Of a DNA stretch of 64,000 nucleotides, positions 1-8,429 are shown one piece after another. The stretch's first letter is position 1. Each line of letters starts with the position of its first letter. Under the pieces are notes generated by a model, which did no database searches, was not told the DNA's origin, and was given only the letters and a program-made list of their open reading frames with translations. Source of the stretch: Bog-793 sp963761425 (GTDB lineage: Bacteria; Actinomycetota; Acidimicrobiia; Acidimicrobiales; Bog-793); the NCBI GenBank assembly GCA_963761425.1, contig CAVXGQ010000005.1:682001-746000 (forward strand), given 5' to 3'. Made by a program: the position numbers and the translations under genes.

Positions 1-903
1 CATCGTGTTCACCGTGTCCGGCCCGATCAGGCCATCGACGTACAAAAGATCGGAGTAGGTCGGGTTCTTCGTCGACGTGGAAGCCCACAAGGGGCGCTGC
101 GGTCGGGCTCCCGCCGCGGCGAGCACGGCGAACCGGGGTGAGGAGAACTGCTCGCAGAAGATCCCGTAGGCGAGGCGCGCCTGGGCGAGAGCGGCGGTGC
201 CGCGCAGCTCGAGGGCGCGCGCCGCTCGGGGAGTTCCGACCGACTCCGAGGCGATGGCCTCGAGCCGCCGGTCCACCTCCGTGTCGACCCGGCTCACGAA
301 GAACGAAGCGACCGAAGCCACCTTAGCGACCGAGCCTCCCGCCGCGGCAAGCCGTTCCAGGCCGCTGAAATAGACTTCGATGACCGCTTCGTAGCGTTCG
401 AGAGAAAAGATGAGGGTGACGTTGATCTTGTCTCCGGCTGCGATCGCCTCCTCGATCGCCGGGAGACCCTCCGGGGTCGCCGGGATCTTCACCAGCACAT
501 TCGGTCGTTCGACCCGGGCATGCAGGGCCTTGGCCGCGGCGATGGTGCCGGCGGTGTCGTCCGCGAGCTCCGGCGCGACCTCGACGGAAACAAAACCGTC
601 CCCGCCGTCGGAAGCCTCGTAGAGCGGACGCAGGATGTCGAGGGCCCCGACGACGTCGGCGAGCACCAGCTCCCAGTAGGCGTCCTCGATGGGCACGTTC
701 GCCTTGACCAGCTCACCAAACTGCTCGTCGTAGTCCGAGCCGGCCTCGATCGCCTTGGTCATGATCGTCGGGTTCGAGGTGACGCCGCGGATCCCCGTCG
801 CGACGAGCTTCTCGAGGCCGCCTTGGCGCACGTAGCTCCGCCTGAGGTCGTCGATCCAAGGGCTCTGGCGTTGCTCCCGGAACAAGTCCTCGAGTTTGCT
901 CAC
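1..903 (-). CDS. tal: Transaldolase, C-terminus cut by window edge
   Basis: Transaldolase of the non-oxidative pentose phosphate pathway; it moves a dihydroxyacetone unit between sugar phosphates in the cytosol. 301 codons are visible and the rest lies beyond the left edge. The N-terminal signature GVTSNPTIM is at about residues 39-47. The active-site signature VLVKIPATPEG carries the Schiff-base lysine near residue 129. ASVASFFVSRVD and a later STSTKNP segment also match the long actinobacterial transaldolase subfamily. The GTG start is preceded by a good ribosome binding site (GGGAGG). It is transcribed away from the small membrane-protein genes to its right. Confidence 0.93.
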   Translation of the reverse strand, partial: MSKLEDLFREQRQSPWIDDLRRSYVRQGGLEKLVATGIRGVTSNPTIMTKAIEAGSDYDEQFGELVKANVPIEDAYWELVLADVVGALDILRPLYEASDGGDGFVSVEVAPELADDTAGTIAAAKALHARVERPNVLVKIPATPEGLPAIEEAIAAGDKINVTLIFSLERYEAVIEVYFSGLERLAAAGGSVAKVASVASFFVSRVDTEVDRRLEAIASESVGTPRAARALELRGTAALAQARLAYGIFCEQFSSPRFAVLAAAGARPQRPLWASTSTKNPTYSDLLYVDGLIGPDTVNTM

Positions 904-1119
904 CTCGCGTGCCTCCCAACACCGTCAACCGACTACCCACCACGTGGATACGACGAGACTACGGCAACCGAACCGGACGGCGACGGCTGCTCGCCCTGGT
1001 CACGGGCGACCCCGGATCGAGCGGAGCCGCTACAGCACCGAGCCTCCGGCTTGATGCGCGCGGTAGCCTGCGGCGTGACCGTGAGGCCAATGCCTCCGGA
1101 TCCAGAGAGAGGAGCGCCC

Positions 1120-1494
1120 GTGACGAAAGCGGGGGACAGCAGCCCACCCCGGCGCCGCGGCGCCATCAGCGAGGCGGCCTCCGTGGTCCGCCGCTACGTG
1201 ATCCAGGAGACCCTCGCGCCGCTGCGCCAACTCGGACGTCGGGTCCTGTACGGACTCGCCGGGGCCCTCCTCATCGCGGTCGGCTCGGTGATCGCCCTCG
1301 TCGGCCTGCTGCGGGCCCTCGAGACCGAGACCGGAAGCACTTTCGCCGGGAACTGGTCGTTCGCCCCCTATTTCCTCACCGCGGTCGCCGCCGTCGCCGC
1401 GCTGGTTGGGTTCCTCGCCTTCGGATTCCGGGGCGTCGTCGCCCGAGGATCGACGACGCATGCCCGATCCGGCCAGCGAAAGTCCCGACGATGA
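1120..1494 (+). CDS. Small two-helix membrane protein, holin-like
   Basis: A 124-residue protein with a short basic N-terminus, an amphipathic stretch and two hydrophobic segments (about residues 44-66 and 86-108). The tail is basic. The layout resembles the actinobacterial phage-holin-like family of housekeeping membrane proteins, but I cannot prove membership by eye. The GTG start is chosen because GAGAGAGG lies just upstream. The stop overlaps the next start as ATGA, so it leads a small co-translated operon with the next two membrane proteins and trmI. Role unknown. Confidence 0.7.
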   Translation: MTKAGDSSPPRRRGAISEAASVVRRYVIQETLAPLRQLGRRVLYGLAGALLIAVGSVIALVGLLRALETETGSTFAGNWSFAPYFLTAVAAVAALVGFLAFGFRGVVARGSTTHARSGQRKSRR

Positions 1495-1724
1495 CCGACC
1501 CCGCCACCCCGGTCGAGGACCGCGATCGACCCGTCACCCCCGACTCGGTGGCCGAGCTGGAGCGTCAGCTCCGTGACCTGCTGGGCCCGAACGGTGGCGG
1601 GATAAAGCGGGCCGCGGTGGCGGCGGGCGCCGGGGTCCTCGCGCTGGGGGTCGTGTCCGTCTATCTGCTCGGACGCCGAAAGGGCCGCCGCCGGGCCAGC
1701 GTGCTCGAGATCCGACGGGTCTGA
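1491..1724 (+). CDS. Small single-pass membrane protein
   Basis: A 77-residue protein. The N-terminal half is acidic and helical (VAELERQLRDLL), followed by one hydrophobic segment at about residues 42-60 and a strongly basic tail (GRRKGRRR), which predicts the C-terminus inside. Its start overlaps the previous stop by four bases, so translation is probably coupled. Small proteins of this shape are often found next to holin-like genes in actinobacteria. No enzymatic motif is visible and no function is claimed. Confidence 0.65.
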   Translation: MTDPATPVEDRDRPVTPDSVAELERQLRDLLGPNGGGIKRAAVAAGAGVLALGVVSVYLLGRRKGRRRASVLEIRRV

Positions 1725-1727
1725 CCC

Positions 1728-1997
1728 GTGGCGTCGCTCCTCCACTCGCTCGCCCATCGGCTGATGCGACACGGGCTGCGCCGGGGCCTCCTCGAGGGCA
1801 GCGTGGTGTGGATGGCGATCGGCGCCGCGGCCTGGGTCGTGCGCTACCTCACCCGACCCGAGACCCCGCTCATCGCCCGGGAGAACCTGCAGCTGGGCGA
1901 GTCGGTGTTCGTGACCCACCGGCCGGTTCCCGAGGTCCCTCGTCGAGGCTGGCGCCTTCGGACCAGGACCGCGGGAGACCGTCCCGAGCCTCGGTGA
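1728..1997 (+). CDS. Small hypothetical protein with one hydrophobic segment
   Basis: An 89-residue protein with a basic N-terminus, a hydrophobic stretch at about residues 24-42 (SVVWMAIGAAAWVVRYL) and a charged tail. The GTG start follows the previous stop by three bases. Its own stop overlaps the trmI start as GTGA. It is therefore the third member of a tightly packed four-gene operon. The family is not recognised. Confidence 0.6.
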   Translation: MASLLHSLAHRLMRHGLRRGLLEGSVVWMAIGAAAWVVRYLTRPETPLIARENLQLGESVFVTHRPVPEVPRRGWRLRTRTAGDRPEPR

Positions 1998-2941
1998 CGG
2001 GCCCCGCCCCGGCCGAGCACCCGCCCCGCGGGCTCCTCGCGGAGGGCGAACGGGTCCTCCTCGTCGACCGTCGCGACCGGCGCTATCTCATCCGTCTCGC
2101 CAAAGGAGCAGCCCTGCAGACCCAGGCGGGCGTGATCGAACACGACCTGTTGATCGGACGACCCGAAGGCACCGAGGTGATGGCCTGGCGGCGGGACGGA
2201 AGATCCGGGCCGGGCCGGCGTTTCCTCGCGGTACGACCGACCCTTTCCGATGTCGTGGTGAAGATGCCGCGCGGCGCGCAGGTGATCTACCCCAAAGATC
2301 TCGGGGCGATCCTTCTCGCCGCCGATCTCTTTCCCGGGGCCAAGGTCCTCGAGGCCGGGGTCGGCTCCGGCGCGTTGTCGATGACGGTGCTACGGGCCGG
2401 CTGTCACCTGACCGGCTACGAGCTTCGGTCCGACTTCGCCCGGCGCGCCCAGGCCAACGTGGCGGAGATGCTCGGCAGCGACGTGCCCTTCGTCGTTAAA
2501 GAACGTGACATCTACGAAGGGATCGACGAGACCGGGTTCGACCGGGTGCTCCTCGATCTGCCCGAGCCCTGGCGCGTCGTCGAACACGCCGAACCGGCCC
2601 TCGTTCCCGGAGGGATCCTGGTCGCCTATCTGCCATCGATCACCCAGACCGCCGAGCTGCGCGCGCACCTCGCCCGCAGTGCCTTCGCGTTGATGGAAAC
2701 CTTCGAGATCCTCCGGCGCACCTGGCACATCGAGGGGAGGTCGGTGCGTCCCGATCACCGGATGGTCGCGCACACCGGTTTCATTACCGCCGCCCGACGG
2801 GTCGGGAGTCGGGCATTCTCCGGCGAGGAGAACGACGAGCGGCTCCTCCACAAGGCCAGGGTCGGGCCGAGCCCGGATGCGGAGCCCTCACCGCCGGGCG
2901 ACTCCGAGGGGAGCCGCCATCCTGACCCGGGCGTCTTCTAG
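1994..2941 (+). CDS. trmI: tRNA (adenine-58-N1)-methyltransferase TrmI
   Basis: SAM-dependent enzyme that makes m1A58 in the T-loop of tRNAs, working as a homotetramer in characterised bacterial homologues. An N-terminal barrel (LLAEGERVLLVDRR) precedes a Rossmann methyltransferase with the SAM loop VLEAGVGSGALS at about residues 118-129. The motif LLDLPEPW lies near residues 185-192. The C-terminus is low complexity. The GTG start overlaps the previous stop as GTGA. TrmI sits beside the proteasome locus in mycobacteria too, so the synteny supports the call. The last four bases overlap the convergent ferredoxin gene. Confidence 0.92.
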   Translation: MTGPAPAEHPPRGLLAEGERVLLVDRRDRRYLIRLAKGAALQTQAGVIEHDLLIGRPEGTEVMAWRRDGRSGPGRRFLAVRPTLSDVVVKMPRGAQVIYPKDLGAILLAADLFPGAKVLEAGVGSGALSMTVLRAGCHLTGYELRSDFARRAQANVAEMLGSDVPFVVKERDIYEGIDETGFDRVLLDLPEPWRVVEHAEPALVPGGILVAYLPSITQTAELRAHLARSAFALMETFEILRRTWHIEGRSVRPDHRMVAHTGFITAARRVGSRAFSGEENDERLLHKARVGPSPDAEPSPPGDSEGSRHPDPGVF

Positions 2942-3174
2942 GACTGCTCGATGAAGATGCACTCCCCGGGGCACTCCTCGGCGGCCTCGGTGACCGCGTC
3001 GTCGAGTCCGTCGGGCACCACCACCATGCCCTGCACGCCTCCGGGATCTGTCATCACGGTGGTGCCATCTTTCACATAGGCGAGGCCGTCATCCTGCAGC
3101 GTGAACACCGCCGGGCAGATCTCCTCGCAGAGTCCGTCCCCGGTGCACAGATCCTGATCGATCCAGACCTTCAT
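2938..3174 (-). CDS. Small [4Fe-4S] ferredoxin with an aspartate ligand position
   Basis: A 78-residue single-cluster ferredoxin for low-potential electron transfer in the cytosol. The cluster motif is Cys10-x2-Asp13-x2-Cys16-x3-Cys20-Pro with the distal cysteine at Cys68-Pro. The second ligand position of the usual CxxCxxCxxxCP motif is therefore Asp, as in Pyrococcus furiosus ferredoxin. An extra cysteine is at position 72. The ATG was chosen over an upstream extension because homologues begin with a short M-K-V strand and AGAGAGG lies upstream. It is convergent with trmI and divergent from the proteasome ATPase gene. The redox partner is not evident nearby. Confidence 0.88.
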   Translation of the reverse strand: MKVWIDQDLCTGDGLCEEICPAVFTLQDDGLAYVKDGTTVMTDPGGVQGMVVVPDGLDDAVTEAAEECPGECIFIEQS

Positions 3175-3327
3175 GAAGCGGCGCGCCTCTCTTTGGGAAT
3201 GTTGCCGGCACGACAAGCGTAACGACGTCAGAAACGACGGGTGTCACCAGACACATTGCCTGCCTGTAAGGCCGAATCGACCGTACCGAGTGGGCCAGGA
3301 GGTGTCAAGAAAGCGCCCCCTGCGCGA

Positions 3328-3355
3328 TTGACGACCACCCGGCCCGGTGTAGCGT
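3328..3355 (+). promoter_or_regulatory. Promoter of the proteasomal ATPase gene
   Basis: A TTGACG -35 element (3328-3333), a 16-base spacer and a TAGCGT -10 element (3350-3355) precede a leader of about 35 bases that holds a GAGGAGG ribosome binding site. Unlike the downstream proteasome genes, this transcript is not predicted to be leaderless. Confidence 0.5.
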
Positions 3356-3393
3356 CCCCAACATCGGGGCGTCGCGCGAGGAGGTGCCCGGAT

Positions 3394-5122
3394 ATGGACA
3401 AAGACTCGACCGCAGAACTGAAGGCGCGCCTCGCGGCCGCGGAAGAAGAGGTCGCCGAGCTGCGCCACCGGCTCCACGAAGCTCCGCAACGGGTCCGCGT
3501 CCTCGAAGAGCGCCTCCTCGAGGTGAAGGGCCAACTCGCACAGGCGCTCTCGCACAACGAGAAGCTCACCTACACGCTCCAGCAAGCCAAGGAGAACATC
3601 GCTGCCCTGCGCGACGAGGTCGACAAGCTCACCCAGACCCCGAATGCCTACGGGACCTTCCTGCAGCACAACGAGGACGGCACCGTCGACGTCTTCGCGA
3701 GCGGCCGCAAAATGCGAGTGGCGCTGCACCCCGCGATCGAAACCGACACCCTGCACCGTGGTCACGAGGTCGTGCTTAACGAGTCGCTCAACGTGGTGCT
3801 CGCCCGTTCCTCGGAGCAGTCCGGCGAGGTGGTGACGATCCAGGAGATCCTCGAGGACGGCAAGCGCGCGCTCGTCGTCGGCCGCGCCGACGAAGAGCAC
3901 GTCGCCGAGCTCGGCGACGCCCTACGGAACACCCGCCTGCGGGCCGGCGACAGCGTCCTCATGGACCCCCGCGCCCTGCTTTTGCTGGAGAAGCTGCCCC
4001 GGCCCGAGATCGAAGAGGTCGTGCTCGAGGAAGTACCGGACGTCACCTACGCCGACATCGGCGGCCTCGACGCGCAGATCGAAGCCCTCACCGACGCGGT
4101 CGAACTGCCCTACCTGCACCCGGAGCTGTTCGCCGAGCACCAGCTCCCGGCGCCGAAAGGGATCCTGCTCTACGGCCCACCCGGCTGCGGCAAGACCCTG
4201 ATCGCCAAGGCGGTAGCCAACTCGCTGGCGAAAAAGGTCGGCGAACTCAAGGGCAATGACAACGTCCGCAGCTACTTCCTCAACATCAAAGGACCGGAGC
4301 TTCTCAACAAGTACGTCGGTGAGACCGAACGCCAGATCCGTCTGGTGTTCCAGCGGGCGAGGGAAAAAGCCGACGAAGGGGTGCCGGTCATCGTGTTCTT
4401 CGACGAGATGGATTCCCTCTTTCGCACCCGCGGCAGCGGCATCAGCTCCGACATGGAGTCGACGATCGTGCCGCAACTCCTCGCCGAGATCGACGGCGTC
4501 GAGGCGTTACGCGACGTCATCGTCATTGGCGCCTCCAACCGCGAGGACCTGATCGACCCGGCGATCCTGCGTCCTGGGCGACTCGACGTGAAGATCAAGA
4601 TCGAACGACCCGACGAAGCTGCCGCCCAGCAGATCTTCTCCCGCTACCTGACGGCCGATCTGCCTCTCAACGCCGGTGACGTCGCCGAGCTCGGCGGGGG
4701 GGATCCCGCCAAGACGGTCCGGATGATGATCGAACGGACCGTCGCCGAGATGTACCGGGCCGACAACGAGAACCGCTTCCTCGAGGTGACCTATCAGAAC
4801 GGCGACAAGGAAGTGCTGTACTTCCGCGACTTTGCCTCCGGAGCGATGATCGAGAACATCGTCCGGCGCGGCGAAGAAACTGGCCATCAAGCGCGTGCTG
4901 AGCGGCGAAGAGCGCGGGATCTGCCTTTCCGACCTCCTGGAGTCCATAAAGCAGGAGTACAAGGAGAACGAGGACCTGCCGAACACGACGAACCCCGACG
5001 ACTGGGCGAAGATCTCCGGCAAAAAGGGCGAACGCATCGTGTACGTCCGCACCGTGGTAGACCACGGCGACGAGCGGGGTGGCCGCACGATTGAGCGGGT
5101 CGGAACCGGCCAGTACCTGTAA
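3394..5122 (+). CDS. mpa: Proteasome-associated AAA ATPase ARC/Mpa, with an apparent +1 frameshift
   Basis: Hexameric ATPase that binds pupylated proteins, unfolds them and threads them into the 20S proteasome. From the N-terminus: a coiled coil (about residues 5-80) that recruits Pup, two OB-type domains (about 85-205), then the AAA module with Walker A GPPGCGKT (261-268) and Walker B VFFDEMD near 335-340. Frame 0 stays homologous up to about base 4868 and then turns into nonsense. The homologous continuation, ending in the proteasome-docking GQYL tail, is in the +1 frame up to 5122. Dropping one G near 4870-4871 restores one protein of 575 residues, close to the family's usual length. The ATG at 3394 follows a GAGGAGG site. 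A sequencing indel is the simplest cause. Confidence 0.9.
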
Positions 5123-5202
5123 GACCAATCCGATAAGTCCGCGGTGTTGAGCCCGAGGACCGGCCGGTTCGTCGACGACGGATGGTGCCGCAGAGAGTCC
5201 AC

Positions 5203-5208
5203 TAGGGT
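5203..5208 (+). promoter_or_regulatory. -10 element of dop, leaderless type
   Basis: TAGGGT lies 7 bases before the dop ATG and no ribosome binding site is present. Transcription starting about 7 bases after the -10 would begin at the start codon. It is one of a repeated set in this window. Confidence 0.5.
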
Positions 5209-5215
5209 CGGCCAT

Positions 5216-6721
5216 ATGGCAGTTCCCAAGGTCTGCGGCCTCGAGACCGAGTACGGGGTGCAGCTCACCGCCACGCCGGAGGCCAACCCGACCACGGCCT
5301 CGTCGCTGCTCATCAACGCCTATGTCAACGAGCTCTCCGGCCGGGTCGACTGGGACTTCGAGGACGAGACCCCGGGTAAGGACGCCCGTGGGTTTGTCCA
5401 CGAGGGCGGTTCCCCGCCCGAGGTCGAGGTGAACCTGGTCAACACGGTGTTGACCAACGGGGCCCGGTACTACGTCGACCACGCCCATCCCGAGTACTCG
5501 ACGCCGGAGTGCGCGACGGTGCTCGAGCTCGTCACGCAGGACAAGGCGGGCGAAGCCGTTCTGGCCCGCTCGATGGCCGCGGCCCAGCGGCTGCTGGCAC
5601 CGGGCGAGACCATCGTGGTCTACAAGAACAACTCCGACGGCAAGGGCAACTCCTACGGTTGCCACGAGAACTACCTCGTTGACCGGTCGGTGCCCTTCGC
5701 CCGGATCGCGCGCGACCTCACCACCCATCTCGTCACCCGTCAGATCTACACCGGTGCGGGAAAGGTCGGTTGCGAACAGCCTGGGCGCCGGGCCGCGGAC
5801 TTCGAAATCAGTCAGCGGGCCGACTTCTTCGAAGAAGAGATCGGCCTCGAGACGACGCTCAGGCGGCCGATCATCAACACCCGCGACGAGCCGCACGCCA
5901 ACGCCCAGCGCTACCGCCGACTTCATGTGATCACCGGTGACGCCAACCTCGCCGAGGTCGCCACCTTCCTCAAGGTCGGCGTGACCGCCATCATCCTGCT
6001 TCTCATCGAAGAGGACGCCCTCGCCGGCGCGGAGCTCGTGCTCGCCCGACCCGTCCAGGCGATGCACGCCGTCTCGCACGACCTCTCGCTACGCGCCCCG
6101 CTCGAGCTGGCCTCCGGCAGCCAGATGACGGCGATCGACCTGCAATGGCAGATGCTCGACCTCGCTCGCAAGTACAACGAGGTGCACGGGCTGGAGCCAC
6201 TCGGGGCGGAGGGGATCGGCTCACTGGTCCTGGAGCGCTGGGAATCGGTCCTGGAGGGCCTGGAGTCGAACGCCTCCACCCTGCAACACACCCTCGACTG
6301 GGTTGCCAAGTTAGAACTCATCGACGCCTACTGCGCCCGACATCGGTGCGACTTCGACGACCACCGGGTGCAGGCCCTCGACCTGCAGTACCACGACGTA
6401 CGCCCGGAACGGTCGCTGTATCGCCGGCTGAACCTGGAACGCCTCGTCGACGACGCCGCGATCGGCCGGGCCGTCACCGACCCGCCGACCTCAACCCGGG
6501 CCTATTTCCGCGGGGAGTGCCTGAAGCGCTACGCCGGGTCAATCGTGGCCGCCAACTGGGACTCGGTGGTTTTCGACCTGGGGGACGACCCGTTGAGACG
6601 GGTGCCGATGATGGAACCGTTGCGGGGAAGCGCTAAGCACGTCGCTACGCTTTTCGACGGATGCGGTAGCGCCGCCGAGCTCCTGGCACGACTCGGTGGT
6701 GAGGAGGAGCCAGATGGCTGA
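5216..6721 (+). CDS. dop: Depupylase/deamidase of Pup (Dop)
   Basis: Dop removes Pup from proteins, and in species whose Pup ends in Gln it also deamidates that residue. It is a glutamine-synthetase-like fold of 501 residues. The N-terminal GLETEYGVQ (about residues 8-16) is the nucleotide-binding start of the family. The YVDHAHPEYSTPE motif holds the conserved Asp (about residue 88). The long segment at about residues 40-65 is the Dop-specific loop that PafA lacks, which separates the two paralogues here. The ATG at 5216 is preferred over an upstream in-frame start because a TAGGGT element sits 7 bases before it and homologues start here. It overlaps pup by 8 bases. Confidence 0.95.
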   Translation: MAVPKVCGLETEYGVQLTATPEANPTTASSLLINAYVNELSGRVDWDFEDETPGKDARGFVHEGGSPPEVEVNLVNTVLTNGARYYVDHAHPEYSTPECATVLELVTQDKAGEAVLARSMAAAQRLLAPGETIVVYKNNSDGKGNSYGCHENYLVDRSVPFARIARDLTTHLVTRQIYTGAGKVGCEQPGRRAADFEISQRADFFEEEIGLETTLRRPIINTRDEPHANAQRYRRLHVITGDANLAEVATFLKVGVTAIILLLIEEDALAGAELVLARPVQAMHAVSHDLSLRAPLELASGSQMTAIDLQWQMLDLARKYNEVHGLEPLGAEGIGSLVLERWESVLEGLESNASTLQHTLDWVAKLELIDAYCARHRCDFDDHRVQALDLQYHDVRPERSLYRRLNLERLVDDAAIGRAVTDPPTSTRAYFRGECLKRYAGSIVAANWDSVVFDLGDDPLRRVPMMEPLRGSAKHVATLFDGCGSAAELLARLGGEEEPDG

Positions 6722-6911
6722 ACGTGAGGTCAAACGGCGAACGCCGCGGCGCGCGGCGCCTGAGCCCACCGAGGAGGAGGTCCCCCAGGGCTCGGAGAAG
6801 GGCGAGCGGTTGAAGGCCGAGATCGACGACCTGCTTGACGAGATCGACGACGTACTCGAGGACAACGCCGAAGAGTTCGTGCGCAACTACGTCCAAAAGG
6901 GGGGGGAGTAG
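6714..6911 (+). CDS. pup: Prokaryotic ubiquitin-like protein Pup, C-terminal Glu form
   Basis: A 65-residue, mostly disordered, highly charged protein that PafA couples through its C-terminus to lysines of target proteins. The helical ATPase-binding region (about residues 30-55, LKAEIDDLLDEIDD) and the tail NYVQKGGE are clear. The last residue is Glu, so no deamidation is needed before ligation, unlike the Gln form in mycobacteria. The start overlaps the dop stop by 8 bases and GAGGAGG within the dop 3' end serves as ribosome binding site, so translation is probably coupled to dop. Confidence 0.96.
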   Translation: MAEREVKRRTPRRAAPEPTEEEVPQGSEKGERLKAEIDDLLDEIDDVLEDNAEEFVRNYVQKGGE

Positions 6912-6933
6912 GTGGTCGGAGCCCTCCGGCCAC

Positions 6934-6939
6934 TAGGGT
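6934..6939 (+). promoter_or_regulatory. -10 element of prcB, leaderless type
   Basis: TAGGGT lies 9 bases before the prcB ATG, in the 37-base gap after pup, with no ribosome binding site between. It would give prcB-prcA their own leaderless transcript. Confidence 0.45.
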
Positions 6940-6948
6940 TCGTCCCCG

Positions 6949-7755
6949 ATGGCCCTGTATCTCTTCCCGCCGGCTGACGACCCCGGGCCGAACTTCGTCG
7001 AGCTGCTGCGGCGCGCCCATCCCGGCGTCGCGTTCCCCGGGGCCTCCACCCCGCTGACCGAGCTGCCCCAGGCCACCACCATCGCCGCGCTGCGCTACGC
7101 CGGTGGGGTCGTCGTGGCCGGGGACCGCCGGGCGACCGAGGGCGTCGCCATCGCCCACCGCACCATCGAGAAGGTGTTCCCTGCCGACCGGTACTCCGCG
7201 GTGGCCATCGCCGGGGCCGCGGGCCCCGCCCTCGAGATGGTGCGGCTCTTCCAGGTCCAGCTGGAACACTACGAGAAGGTCGAGGGCGCGGTGCTCACCC
7301 TCGAAGGCAAGGCCAACCAGCTGGCTCAGCTGGTGCGCGACCACCTGCCGATGGCGATGCAGGGTCTCGGCGTGGTGCCGCTGTTCGCTGGGTGGGACAC
7401 GATTCGCGCCACCGGAAGGATCTTCACCTACGACCTCACCGGCGGGCGCTATGAAGAGACCGACTTCCACGCCACCGGTTCCGGTGGCAAAGACGCCAAG
7501 ACGACGATCAAACTGGGCTTTCGCGACGACCTTACCCGCGTCGAGGCCATCGAACTCGCCGTCGATTCCCTCTACCAGGCCGCCGACGAGGACTCGGCGA
7601 CCGGCGGACCCGACCCGGTACGCGGCATCTACCCGATCATTGCGACGGTCGACGCGACCGGGTTCAGCCGCCTGGCCGACGGCGAGGTCGCCGAGCGGTT
7701 CGCCGCGATCCTCGCCCGGCGCGAGCCCCCCGCCCGAGGTGGTGGCCGCCGATGA
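6949..7755 (+). CDS. prcB: 20S proteasome beta subunit PrcB
   Basis: Catalytic subunit of the 20S core, an N-terminal threonine hydrolase made as a proprotein. The mature chain should start at Thr43 (TTIAALRYAGG), after a propeptide of 42 residues. Counting from that Thr, Asp17 (in AGDRR) and Lys33 (in IEKVF) are in the expected catalytic positions. The residue before the cleavage point is Ala, where Mycobacterium has Gly. GSGGKDAK near residue 180 matches the usual GSGS-type loop. It overlaps prcA by four bases (ATGA). Confidence 0.95.
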   Translation: MALYLFPPADDPGPNFVELLRRAHPGVAFPGASTPLTELPQATTIAALRYAGGVVVAGDRRATEGVAIAHRTIEKVFPADRYSAVAIAGAAGPALEMVRLFQVQLEHYEKVEGAVLTLEGKANQLAQLVRDHLPMAMQGLGVVPLFAGWDTIRATGRIFTYDLTGGRYEETDFHATGSGGKDAKTTIKLGFRDDLTRVEAIELAVDSLYQAADEDSATGGPDPVRGIYPIIATVDATGFSRLADGEVAERFAAILARREPPARGGGRR

Positions 7756-8429
7756 CCATGCCGTACTACGTCGCGCCCGAGCAGGTGATGAAGGACCGGG
7801 CCGAATACGCGCAGAAGGGGATCGCCCGAGGTCGGGCCCTCGTCGCGGTGGCCTACTCAGGCGGCATCCTCATCGTCGCCGAGAACCCCTCCCGCACCCT
7901 CCACAAGGTGAGCGAGATCTACGACCGGGTCGCCTTCGCCGGCGTCGGCAAGTACAACGAGTTCGACCAGCTGCGGGTGGCAGGTATCCGTCACGCTGAC
8001 ACCAAGGGCTACACCTACTCTCGCGAGGACGTCGACGCCCGTTCGCTCGCCAACCTCTACGCCCAGTACCTCGGCCAGGTGTTCACCCACGAGATGAAGC
8101 CCCTGGAGGTCGAGATCCTCGTCGCCGAGCTGTCACCGTCCGGCGACGACCGGCTCTACCACATCGCCTACGACGGGACCGTCGTCGACGAGGAGAACTG
8201 GACCGTCCTCGGTGGCGAGGCGGAGGCCATCGCCTCGCGGCTCGAGTCAGCCTTCCACGCCACCTGGGACCTCGGGACCGCCCTGAAGAGCTGCGTCGCC
8301 TGCCTCGCCGGTCCGGACCGGACCCTCGGCGTGGACGACCTGGAGGTGGGGGTGCTCGAAAAGTCGGCCGACCGCCGGGCCTTCCGCCGCGTCGAACCGG
8401 CCGAGCTCAGCGCCCTGCTCGCGGCCTGA
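7752..8429 (+). CDS. prcA: 20S proteasome alpha subunit PrcA
   Basis: Forms the outer rings of the 20S core and gates entry of unfolded substrates. The N-terminal gating region (MPYYVAPEQVMKDRAEYAQKG) and the following strand ARGRALVAVAYSGG match actinobacterial alpha subunits. The length of 225 residues is close to the family's usual length. No catalytic N-terminal Thr is exposed, as expected. It is translationally coupled to prcB by an ATGA overlap. Its 3' half is overlapped in antisense by the reading frame of the divergent DUF2007-like gene. Confidence 0.95.
   Translation: MTMPYYVAPEQVMKDRAEYAQKGIARGRALVAVAYSGGILIVAENPSRTLHKVSEIYDRVAFAGVGKYNEFDQLRVAGIRHADTKGYTYSREDVDARSLANLYAQYLGQVFTHEMKPLEVEILVAELSPSGDDRLYHIAYDGTVVDEENWTVLGGEAEAIASRLESAFHATWDLGTALKSCVACLAGPDRTLGVDDLEVGVLEKSADRRAFRRVEPAELSALLAA

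Noticed and set aside
4860..4875. Programmed ribosomal frameshift site in the ATPase gene
   Set aside because: No slippery heptamer or downstream pseudoknot is evident, and other genes show the same type of extra-base defect.
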